From: Helianthus annuus
Taxonomy: Eukaryota; Streptophyta; Magnoliopsida; Asterales; Asteraceae
Direction of reading: 5' to 3'
Assembly (NCBI RefSeq): GCF_002127325.2
Contig: NC_035443.2
Coordinates: 118,236,646 to 118,300,645 of the forward strand
Length of the DNA stretch: 64,000 nucleotides
How positions within the stretch are numbered: position 1 is the stretch's first letter; each line of letters opens with the position of its first letter. Of the stretch, positions 1 through 8,381 are shown one piece after another. Made by a program: the position numbers and the translations under genes. Under the pieces are notes generated by a model. It made no database searches. It was not told the DNA's origin and was given only the letters and a program-made list of their open reading frames with translations.

Positions 1-389
1 CAAAAAAACGACGCGTAAAAACGCCGGACGTAAAAACGGCGTGTAAAAAACCGGCGCGCAAAATTAATTTGTTTTTGTCAAAAAATCTGAATTTAAAATT
101 GTTTTTAATAAAAAAATCTTTTAAAAAATAAAAAGTAATATAATAAAACTAAAAAGTAATATAATAAAACAAAAAAGTAATTAAAAAATAATAAAGACAA
201 AAAGACAAAAAAATGTTATTTTACTAAACTACCCTTTTGGATTAAAAAATTAAAGACATAATAAGACAAAATGTATTTAATATTAATTTTTCTTAATTTT
301 AATCTCATCTATTCATCTTGTTGATCTAAAGGCTAGAAAGTGGTTCCTATGGTTCTTACAACTAGAGGTGGTTTTCATTTTAGCGATCC

Positions 390-391
<2 letters not shown>
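1..391. mobile_element. Right end of a (TA)n-flanked DNA element, family A (partial)
   Basis: The sequence matches the right-hand end of the complete element at 427-2949. Both have the same AAAACGGCGCG-type low-complexity stretch, then an AT-rich block, then the conserved segment running from GATCTAAAGG to GCGATCCCC at 322-391. Its left end lies outside the window. The end abuts a TA microsatellite, as do the other members nearby. No coding sequence is visible. The superfamily is unassigned. Confidence 0.55.

Positions 392-426
<35 letters not shown>
392..426. repeat. (TA)n microsatellite between two elements
   Basis: An uninterrupted AT/TA run of about 35 nt separates two inverted copies of the same terminal sequence (343-391 and 427-473). 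The whole stretch can therefore fold into a large imperfect hairpin with the microsatellite as its loop. Confidence 0.95.
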
Positions 427-428
<2 letters not shown>

Positions 429-2949
429 GAAAACCACCCCCAGTTGTAAGAACCATGAGAACCAGTTTCCACCAATCAGGTTTTGCCAACAGAAAGGGTA
501 ATATAGTCATTTACCCCAATTGTCATTTCTTTCATCTCTCCACATTAATTACAATCAGCTTTTTTCAATTGTCACATTCTATTTAAACCAACATTTTGTC
601 TCTCTCTCTTCTCATTCTGATTTTGAATATCAAAACCCCTAATGAAGTTTTTGAAGACTTCATCTTCATTCTCTATAAAATCCAACATCCTCCCTCTCTC
701 TCTCTCTTGTTGCCTAACATCAGTCAAGACGGTCACAGGTTCCCCTCTTTCCGGCGATAGTTACCAGCGTCCCACCCACACCCCTCGGTTCACCTCTTTC
801 CGAAGACAACCGCCAGCCAAACACCCCCCTCCGTCTATGGTGGCGGCGCGTGATGCTGGTGGTTGAGTTTTCCGGCCGGCACCCACACCCCGGTGGTTGA
901 AAATCACGGCGACGGCGGTGAGGGTTTGTGTGATATAAGAAGTGGGGGTTCTTTTTTTCTGTATTTTTGGGGATTTTGTGATGTAAGAAGTGGGGGTTCT
1001 TTTTCTGGTTTTTGATCCGGTCGTTAGTAGGTGGTTGGTCGGCGCCGGAACACGTTGGTGGGAGGTGGTTGGTCGGCGGTGGTGGCGGCGAAGGATGGGG
1101 CGAAGGGGGTGGGTCATCTCATGGCTCGGGGGAGAGAGGCTGTGGGTGATCTGCAACCCCATCTCCGGTAACATGTTTCGATTTTTTTTAATCTCTGTTG
1201 TTTGGTTTGTTTCTTTGAATCTGTGGTTTGATATGTGTTTCTTTGAATCTGTGGGTTTGATCTGGTGGTTTTGATGATGCAGGTGTGTTTGTTGTTGAAA
1301 ACAGATTCAACAGATTTTTTGGCATTCACCCAATTTTGGGCATTCTGTTGAATATGTTTTGATCTGGGGGTTTGATTCAATAATAGACGCATGTTTGGCT
1401 TTCACCCATTTAAATATGGTGTGTTTCTTTGAATATGTTGAATCTGTTTTGATGATGCGTATGTTGAATATGTTTTGATCTGGGGGTTTGATTATGTTGA
1501 ATATCGTGCTTTTTGAATATGTTCATCAGGCTTTTTGAATGTTTGAATATGTGGGTTTTAACCCGTTTTGGATTTTGGGCGATGATGATGCAAAAAAAAA
1601 AAAAAAAAAAAACCGTATATTTTGATGACGAGGGCGCGGCAAGGATGGTGGAGGGTAGGTTTTTGAACCTGCAACCCTACTTTTGCAGCCTCTGATTATC
1701 GGAAAATCTGAGCCAAAACATCGTTTTTTTTTTTAAGATTCCACTCGTTTTTTTTTATTTTTGTTTGTTGGGTTTTTTTTTTTTTTTGAGGCGTCGATGA
1801 TGATAACAATATATCTGAGACTCCTCCCGAGTTTGCGATTTCTGGGTGCGTTCATTTTTGCGTAAAAAAATTTTTGTAAAAAAAAAATTAAACCGTAAAC
1901 ATTTTAACGTAAACCGTAAACTTTTTTAACGTAAAACGTAAAAACGTGAAGCGTAAAAATTTTTACGTAAAACGTAAATCGTTAAAGGTTTTACGTAAAA
2001 CGTAAAACGTTTTACATAAAACGTAAAAAGTTTTAACGTAAAACGTAAAACGTTAAGAAGTAAAACGTAAAAAATTTTAACGTAAAACGTAAAACGTAAA
2101 ACGTAAAACGTAAAAAGTTTTACGTAAAACGTAAAACGTAAAATTTTTAACGTAAAACGTAAAAAGTTTAACGTAAACGGGACGCTAAAACGGCGCGTTA
2201 AAACGGGCGTAAAAAATGGGGCGCAAAAACGGCTTTGTAAAAAACGTGACGTAAAAAACGGCGCGTAAAAAACGGCGTTAAAAAATTGGCGCGTAAAAAA
2301 AACGGCGTTAAAAAATTGGCGTGTAAAAATCGGAGTTAAAAAACGGCGTTAAAAACGGCGGGTAAAAAACGGCGTTAAAAATTTGGCGCGTAATAATCGG
2401 AGTTAAAAAACGGCATTAAAAATTGGCGCGTAAAAAACGGCGTTAAAAAATTGGCGCGTAAAAAACGGCGTTAAAAAATTGGCGTGTAAAAACGGAGCGT
2501 TGAAAAAACGGCGTTAAAAAACGGCGCGTAAAAATTGGCGCGTGAAAAATAACGACGCTTGAAAAAACCCGGCGTAAAAACGGCGCATCAAAAAAACGTA
2601 AATTGTAAAAAGTTTAACGTAAAACTTAAATTGTAAAAAGTATAAAAAAACTTTTAAAAAAAATCTGAATTTTAAAATGTTTTTAATAAAAAAGTTATTT
2701 TTAAAAAATAAAAAGTAATATAATAATAAAAAAAACTAATAAAAAACCATAAAGACAAAAAGACAAAATAGAGTTATTTTACCAAATTATCCTTTTGGAT
2801 TATAATATTAAAGACATAATAAAACAAAAACCATTTAATATTAATTTTTGTTACTTTTAATCTCATCCATATATCTTAGTGATCTAAAGGCTAGAAAGTG
2901 GTTCCCATAGTTCTTACAACTAGAGGTGGTTTTCATTTTAGCGATCCCC
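427..2949. mobile_element. (TA)n-flanked non-autonomous DNA element, family A
   Basis: The left end starts ATGAAAACCACCCCCAG (427-473) and is repeated inverted with few mismatches at 2893-2936, giving terminal inverted repeats of about 44 bp. The right end carries an extra GCGATCCCC block missing on the left. Both sides are bounded by TA repeats. The interior has a CT-rich leader-like stretch (590-760), a GC-rich gene-like part with short open frames (642-1274) that I do not recognise and may be captured host sequence, and a long ACGTAAAAC-type repeat region (1860-2600). There is no transposase. Classification is open: a TIR element aimed at TA microsatellites, or a Helitron-like element with inverted ends. 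Confidence 0.55.
1859..2610. repeat. Degenerate short tandem array (ACGTAAA / AACGGCGCGTAAA units)
   Basis: Dozens of imperfect 7-18 nt units repeat here. The left half is built on ACGTAAA and AAACGT, the right half on AAACGGCG(C/T)GTAAAA and TTGGCGCG. The CpG-containing cores stand out in an otherwise AT-rich background. The same unit type opens the window at 1-60, inside the neighbouring copy of the same element family. Confidence 0.8.
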
Positions 2950-3080
2950 TATATATATATATTTTCATCTACGTTTGTGCAAAAAAAATTGACCAAACTC
3001 ACGCGGGAAGAAAAATTTCTCACGGTTCTCAAAACTCGTGATGATTCTCATTTGAACGGAGCCCTATATATATATATATA
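2950..3080. repeat. TA microsatellites around a short element remnant
   Basis: TA runs at 2950-2963 and 3065-3080 enclose a ~100-nt piece that ends GAACGGAGCCC. Its TTCTCACGGTTCTCA stretch resembles the right end of the next element (near 4405). It is probably the right end of a further family member, with most of its body missing. Confidence 0.5.
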
Positions 3081-4447
3081 GGGCCAGGATTTAGAGAAAA
3101 CGGTAGAAAGTGTGAGAACGCTTATGGATCGTCCGATCAAAACAATCTATGGACTAGATTGGCGCGGTGGCGTTCTCGTAAATAACATCAATTTTATTAC
3201 GTGGACGTGTTTCATTAAGGGTAAAAAAAGGTAAAACATCATTTCTCACATAAAACGCCATTGAAAAATAAAACGCCAAATAAATACAAAACGCCAATTT
3301 TATCACTGCGTACTTTTTTCTGTGTTTTTATTTAAGCTCTCTGCAACAAAAATGCCACAAAATATGAAAGGCTATAATATATAACGCCAAAACTTACATC
3401 CGGATAAATGTTAATTACATTTTTTGTTATAAAAATAATATCCTGCCTGAACTACGCGCCAAAAAATTCTATAAATAGAAACATCTCACCACCTTCCGTT
3501 TATCACACAAAAAAAAAACACACAAAAAACACAGTGGTTCCTAAAAAAATACAACTCAATGTAAAACGCCAAAAAATACAACGATGGCAAACATCTTTTC
3601 TTTGATACTCAGTAATGTTCTGCTTGAAGTTTCGCTGAACGATTTGTTACGTGAACTGTAATAAAAAGACTGAAGAGAAAATTTTCGGCAGAAGATGATA
3701 AAGATGATGATGATATTGACAATACTCCTCTACCAAAACTTAGCAGTTGGGTGATGCATGAGGAAGAAGGAACGCTTGAAGTGACTTATAAAAACGGGGT
3801 GCAATATTCATTGCCAATGGAAGAAATGTTGAAGACAGGGTTGCTATCTATCATTGAACAACTCTGTGATTTAGCACCTTCAAACGATGCAAAAACCAAG
3901 GATGCAGTGATATTCAAGAATAGGCTGCAGCAAAGAAGAGACAAGCTAATGGCGTTATACGCAAATCTAAAATTTGATGATGATGAATCTGAAGAAAGTG
4001 ATGTACAAAGTGATGGGTATATCTATGATGTAATCCCACCCACGGAAGACTATTAGTTTATTTTGATTTCGTATTATTGTAATTTTATAAAATATTAATC
4101 TATGTTAATCACTTATTAACAAAAAGACCCAAAACGCCAAAAAATGACAGGGAAAAAGCCATAACGCCAAAAAAATTAACTATGTGACACAAAAAGAATT
4201 AATTCAACGAGAAGAAATCTGAGAAAAACAATAAAACGCCAAGCAATTAATGATTCTAGATAACGTCAAAATTATCTTGCACGCAAAAAATAAAGCAACA
4301 TGTCAAACGCGAAAATCGGGAAAGGAGAAGAATAATTAAAAGACAAAAAAAAACCCCCGGGACACTGATCATGTCCCGCGCCACGTGTTGGGCCAGGATG
4401 CATTCTCACCGTTCTCACACTTTTGGGGGTTTTCTGCTGATCCCGTT

Positions 4448-4450
<3 letters not shown>
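3081..4450. mobile_element. (TA)n-flanked non-autonomous DNA element, family B
   Basis: The left end GGGCCAGGATTTAGAG and the subterminal AAAGTGTGAGAACG (3107-3120) are mirrored at the right by CGTTCTCACACTTT (4409-4423). A second GGGCCAGGAT copy lies at 4391, and the right end finishes GATCCCGTTCC. TA repeats flank both sides. The interior is dotted with the hexamer ACGCCA (many copies at 3250-3580 and 4130-4320) and holds one open frame (3751-4056). There is no recognisable transposase. The right ends of families A and B are alike, so they may be related. Confidence 0.5.
3751..4056 (+). CDS. Unknown acidic protein fragment inside the family B element
   Basis: This frame encodes 101 residues with no family I recognise. 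In-frame codons continue upstream to about 3664 (a KRLKRKFSAEDDKDDDD stretch), so the ATG at 3751 is probably not the true start. Two adjacent stop codons lie just before that. The protein has a basic then acidic start, a middle predicted to be helical with a KNRLQQRRDKL motif, and an acidic tail (DDDESEESD). The codon pattern looks coding compared with the surrounding AT-rich DNA. The simplest reading is a captured or decayed gene fragment carried by the element. Confidence 0.35.
   Translation: MMHEEEGTLEVTYKNGVQYSLPMEEMLKTGLLSIIEQLCDLAPSNDAKTKDAVIFKNRLQQRRDKLMALYANLKFDDDESEESDVQSDGYIYDVIPPTEDY

Positions 4451-4543
<93 letters not shown>
4450..4543. repeat. Long (TA)n-(GT)n microsatellite upstream of the AGP gene
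   Basis: About 80 nt of perfect TA repeat (4451-4530) is followed by a GT run (to 4543). It forms the right border of the family B element and ends about 207 bp before the AGP start codon. A run this long is likely to vary in length between individuals. Confidence 0.95.
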
Positions 4544-4750
4544 AATTTGAAATTGGGAAGAGAAAAAAGGTACATAAAACATGTTACTTTTGTTGAACAT
4601 ATCACACACCTCAATATTCCAATCCCATATGATTCCTGATTCAATCATTCTAACATTCATTACATAACCACTCTCTCACCACCCTTCACTCTCCACATTC
4701 TTTCTTCCTCTCCATTCCCAAAAAAACACATTGATTACAAGCATCATTTA

Positions 4751-5134
4751 ATGGCACCATCAACACTTATCTCACTTATAGCTCTATGCCTTTTATGTTC
4801 TCCTTCCCCATTATCATTTGCAGCAAAAACAACATCTGCATTACCACCATCATCATCATCTCATTCCCCTGCTTCATCTCCTGACATCACTCCTTTGTTC
4901 CCTTCACCAAGTAAAGGTGAACTTTCACCTACTGAAGCATCACTACCCATCATTCCTTCTAGCCCAAGCCCACCTAACCCAGATGACATAACATCTTTTG
5001 GGCCCAACACCATGGCCATCTCACCTTCTGGCTCACAACATGTTTCCTCTGCTGTTTCATGGAGTTTTGGTACTTCAATAATGGTGGCTGTCTCTTCTAT
5101 TGTGTTGTTCATGTTAGCCACTATTAAAATGTGA
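4751..5134 (+). CDS. Classical arabinogalactan protein, AGP25/26-like
   Basis: A 127-residue cell-surface proteoglycan backbone. Residues 1-24 form a hydrophobic signal peptide (start at 4751, before LISLIALCLL). Residues 28-100 are rich in Pro, Ser, Ala and Thr with SP, AP and TP pairs, the sites where prolines are hydroxylated and carry arabinogalactan. The stretch LPIIPSSPSPPNPDD is the hallmark I associate with the AGP25/26/27 group. The last ~20 residues (SIMVAVSSIVLFMLATIKM) look like a GPI-anchor signal, so the mature protein should sit outside the plasma membrane or in the wall. No intron is needed. The leader (4650-4750) is CT-rich and I see no clear TATA box. The upstream region is cut short by the TA microsatellite and a transposon. 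Confidence 0.87.
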   Translation: MAPSTLISLIALCLLCSPSPLSFAAKTTSALPPSSSSHSPASSPDITPLFPSPSKGELSPTEASLPIIPSSPSPPNPDDITSFGPNTMAISPSGSQHVSSAVSWSFGTSIMVAVSSIVLFMLATIKM

Positions 5135-5649
5135 GTGAGCAGTGTCTTTGGGGGCAATTTGGACATATCCATTATGATGTGAGGGTCATGTAAGGTACTT
5201 TTTTGTTTGGTTGTGAATCATTTTTATCTGTAATTCTAGTCACTCTATTTGTAGATTTAACTTTCCTTGGCTTATCAAGGAGTATATATATAATATATAT
5301 TTATTTATTTTATTGTAATATTTTGTTAGATTCTTGTGGCCATGTGGTTCATGTGATAAGATTTGTCTTTTTTAAATAAATTCAAAAGTGAACTAAAAGC
5401 ATGCCTTTTTAGTAGTCTCCCTCACTTCTTTAATCCTTTTTTTAAGGACTGAGCTAAGCAAAGGATGATAGTTGTTGATCATTGGGGCATTATTATTGCA
5501 GATAACTATTATTTTATTGGCAAGCACTACCTATCTTTTTATCTTAGTTGTTTTCTACTTTTTCTTAGCACCTCAAGTCAAGTTCAAAACCATGATCAAG
5601 TGATCATTGCATCTAATTATTTCATCAAACCCATACAACAACTATCTGG
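5135..5649. other. AGP 3' UTR and intergenic DNA
   Basis: T-rich sequence follows the AGP stop codon, with a TATATATAATATATA stretch near 5283 and AATAAA-like hexamers near 5375 that could serve for polyadenylation. The open frame at 5465-5707 has no recognisable features and is not called. Confidence 0.4.
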
Positions 5650-6035
5650 TCCGGTAAGGTGTAAACGGATCAAGCTATTTATAAACTACACAAAATCGGA
5701 TTTCTAAAGCCTTGGATTGAGTGGAGCGCGTAAATGAGATCAACTAGATAGGTAACTTAATAAATGTGCTCAAGCTCGATCCGAACTTCATATTGAGTTT
5801 AACCAGACTCGCAAGCCTAAAACAACCTATTATTTGTATTGATTTAATGTAGTAAATATTATTATATGTATGGTAACTAAATAATATATTTATTACGTTA
5901 TGCATATGATTATAACTATATATATGAAACCAGGCGACCCTGAGTTTGAAAAATTACTCACGAACCGAGATCAAGATGTCTTAAATCAAACGAGGCGAGC
6001 TTGGGATCAGCTCGTAACGTTTACACCCCCACTCT
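5650..6035. mobile_element. Probable hAT-type MITE (GTGTAAACG ends)
   Basis: The left side has GGTGTAAACGGATCAAG (5659 on). The right side has CTCGTAACGTTTACACCCCC (6011-6030), the inverse of the same core. The interior carries GCTCGATCC and GGCGAGCTTGGGATC-type blocks typical of a common plant MITE group whose ends read GTGTAAACGAGC. I could not define a convincing 8-bp target duplication, so the borders are approximate. Confidence 0.4.
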
Positions 6036-7814
6036 TGGGTAGTCAGTTAACGTCTCTTTAAAAAATGAATATTGGTTTCATTGCCATTTCAATACTATGT
6101 TTGCGTTTGCCGTTACAAAAACAAACTATGTTTGCATTTTGAGCTCGTAACTTAAAGAAAATAGGGAAGCAAAATCAAGAAAACAGTAACTTTAAGCTCA
6201 ACATTCGACAATTACTCATGAGCCAATTGACAATTGGTTCATTTAGGATCAACAACCTTGTAATTTTTTACAAGGATCCAATGTACAAACAGGGGACAAA
6301 ACGAGCATATATATAACGGGTCAAAAAGTATATTTTTAATACGCCCGAAATATTCTTTGTACGTAATTTTATAAGGAAAGATATTTATTATTTTGAAAAT
6401 AATTTTTTTTTAAATAATGTCATCTAGGAGATTGGTGGTTACAAAAGGTGTGTGACCACCCCTTGACGGTTACCAACAAATCATTGCGACTCTTCATCAA
6501 GACATCTTTTTCAAAAGGGTGTGATAAATACACCTAACATATGGATTAATATACCAAATTAGTCAAACTTGGTAATGATTAAAATCTTTAATACATTATT
6601 TTGTTCTAAAGTCAAAAGTAATAGTTATGTTTTTTTATGTTATTTTATTTTATAATACTTTTAATATTTTTTTATATTTTGTTATACTATTATTAACATT
6701 AATATCAATATTAATAAATAAATAATCAAGACACTTTATTTATAAACATGAAAGTGAAAAAGTTCATCATAAATAAATAAATAACGAGTCTCTAATAAAA
6801 ATGTAAACGTGCAAACATTAAAACAATTCACCTAGATCGACAAAACCACTTTCACGACGATAAAGTTGGGTATATAATTCTAGACGCCACCTATACATAG
6901 TCTCTCATCCAGCCACAGACATGCTAATAAGGCGAAAATTCCTTTTTGGCACTTTGTTGCAATTTCTTCAAGCTTGGTCGTCCACGAGTTTTTTTTTTTT
7001 TTTTTTTAAACTTAAGGTTCCTGAATGTCGGTTTTACCTGTACCAAATATATCCTTCAGTTTTCTTAACCAAATTTTTTATACTCATAAAAAATAATAAT
7101 AAAATATATAAACGATCAAATGCAACAACAAAAAGTAGTAACATGGTTAGTGTTAGGGGCCAAAACCGTTTAAAATGCAATCTTAAGGTCTGATATGTTA
7201 AAATATTTACTTTTGGACTGAAAGAGTTAAACCGATTAAAACACAGGGGCCAACATAATAAGTTACTCTTTCAACAAATTGGTTTGTTTATAATAGTGAA
7301 AACTTATTACTAGTGGTTTCATTCACGGTTTGATCTAAAATCCGTCAAAAGAAATTGTAAACGCCTCAAATAAAACCCTAACGCCGTAACAAATTTAGTA
7401 AGTAAGAAAATAAAAATGCTCTATCAAAAAGTTTACTATTAGAATCATAAGATCAATTGAACCATCCATAACTAAACGAATAAGCGTCTCAAATGAAGAT
7501 GATTCAAGAATACTCAACAAAACCGATTGTATATACCGTTTCTAATCTGAGCCGGCTTCAAAAATATTGTTTAATATCAAACTAATTACTATTAAACACA
7601 TAATTACTCTAAAATTAATACACCAAATGATCTAATTAAAAAACATCTTCATTTACTAAAAAGACTTTCTTTATGAATTAGGATCATCAAGTCCAAAAAT
7701 AAAATCACATTTAAATTGTTAACCACTGATTTTTTCCTTTTTACTTTGATTCATAGAGTTCTTTTTTTCTCATTTCTATTAAATATTGTTACTGTTACAA
7801 TTAGTAATTAATAT
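6036..7814. other. AT-rich intergenic DNA, no gene seen
   Basis: Stops are frequent in all frames and no known family is recognisable. A T-run at 6990-7008 could be the tail of an old retroposon, but I found no target duplication beside it. Short open frames here (for example 6921-7193) look like chance. Confidence 0.5.
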
Positions 7815-8050
7815 TTTTTTGAACGTTCAACATAAGAATCGTCGGGTACTCCGTACGCGGCACCTATTGGCCGAAAGGTAGCCCGCGGCAGCCCAACCTG
7901 CACGCACGGAGCCCCTAGCCCACCATGTCACCAGTTCCAGGGAAAACCCGACCCTGCACCCGCCCGAGGGCACGACAATGCAGAGCCAGTAAAACCCGAG
8001 TGGATCAGGAATCGAACTCGAGACCTTTCGGTCAGAAGTCTTCCCTCATT
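7815..8050 (-). mobile_element. SINE-like retroposon, copy 1
   Basis: Read on the minus strand, the head holds GAGTTCGATTCC (plus positions about 8008-8019), a match to an RNA polymerase III B box. A GC-rich body follows, and it ends in a short A tail (plus 7815-7821). The body shares GGAAAACCCG and ACCCGCCCG-GGGCACGAC blocks with copy 2 at 23896-24195, in the same order. The target duplication is not clear here. It lies directly left of the MULE. Confidence 0.5.
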
Positions 8051-8065
8051 TCCATAATATTATGA

Positions 8066-8073
8066 TTTATAAA
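8066..8073. repeat. Target-site duplication of the MULE, left copy
   Basis: TTTATAAA here is repeated exactly at 14527-14534, next to the other end of the element. MULEs usually make 8-10 bp duplications. The sequence is itself palindromic, so the edge could shift by a base. Confidence 0.75.
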
Positions 8074-8141
8074 GGGTCATGTTATTCCCACACGCAGAAA
8101 ATTATTTTCACACCCCTAAGCGCCGCGCTATGGCCATAGCG
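8074..8141. repeat. MULE terminal inverted repeat, left
   Basis: It begins GGGTCATGTTATTCCCACACG. The inverse of 14459-14526 begins GGCATGGTCTATTCGCACACG and converges to identity over GCGCCGCGCTATGGCC. The inner part of the repeat is the first arm of a palindrome, so the terminal repeat and the hairpin overlap. Confidence 0.75.
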
Positions 8142-8152
8142 GGGCGCTTAGG
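8115..8152. repeat. GC-rich palindrome 1
   Basis: 38 nt, CCTAAGCGCCGCGCTATGG followed by its near-perfect inverse, with one mismatched pair. It can form a strong DNA or RNA stem. It overlaps the inner part of the left terminal repeat. Confidence 0.85.
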
Positions 8153-8238
8153 TCGACAAAAGGTGATTTGATGGTTTGACTGACATAAGTTGCAGAGACA
8201 TAAAGGTGATACGATGTTGCAGGTGTCTCGTGAACCCT

Positions 8239-8270
8239 AAGCGCCGCGCTATGGCCAAAGCGCGGCGCTT
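8239..8270. repeat. GC-rich palindrome 2 (5' of the transposase gene)
   Basis: 32 nt, AAGCGCCGCGCTATGG plus its inverse with one mismatch near the centre. It lies about 110 bp upstream of the transposase ATG, in or near its leader. Confidence 0.85.
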
Positions 8271-8381
8271 CGACCCCAAATTTTCACTTTAAAAACCTGC
8301 TCAGACACAACATTCAGCATTCGGTGATTTTGTTGTTTGTCGATTTTCTTTGCTCTATTAGTTACATGTCTTGAAAAAACG

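Noticed and set aside
313..510. Open frame rich in Tyr-Ile repeats
   Set aside because: It is a translation of the TA microsatellite; the same artefact occurs at 4369-4660 and 14018-14200.
642..1274. Gene-like frames in the family A element
   Set aside because: Overlapping short frames on both strands, GC-rich, no known domain; mentioned as possible captured sequence but not called as genes.
427..4450. Helitron call for the TA-flanked elements
   Set aside because: No TC start, CTRR end with hairpin, or Rep/helicase sequence was identified; the inverted ends argue for another or unresolved type.
8001..8030. tRNA gene
   Set aside because: A B-box-like match exists, but no cloverleaf can be drawn; the A tail and shared body with 23896-24195 fit a SINE.
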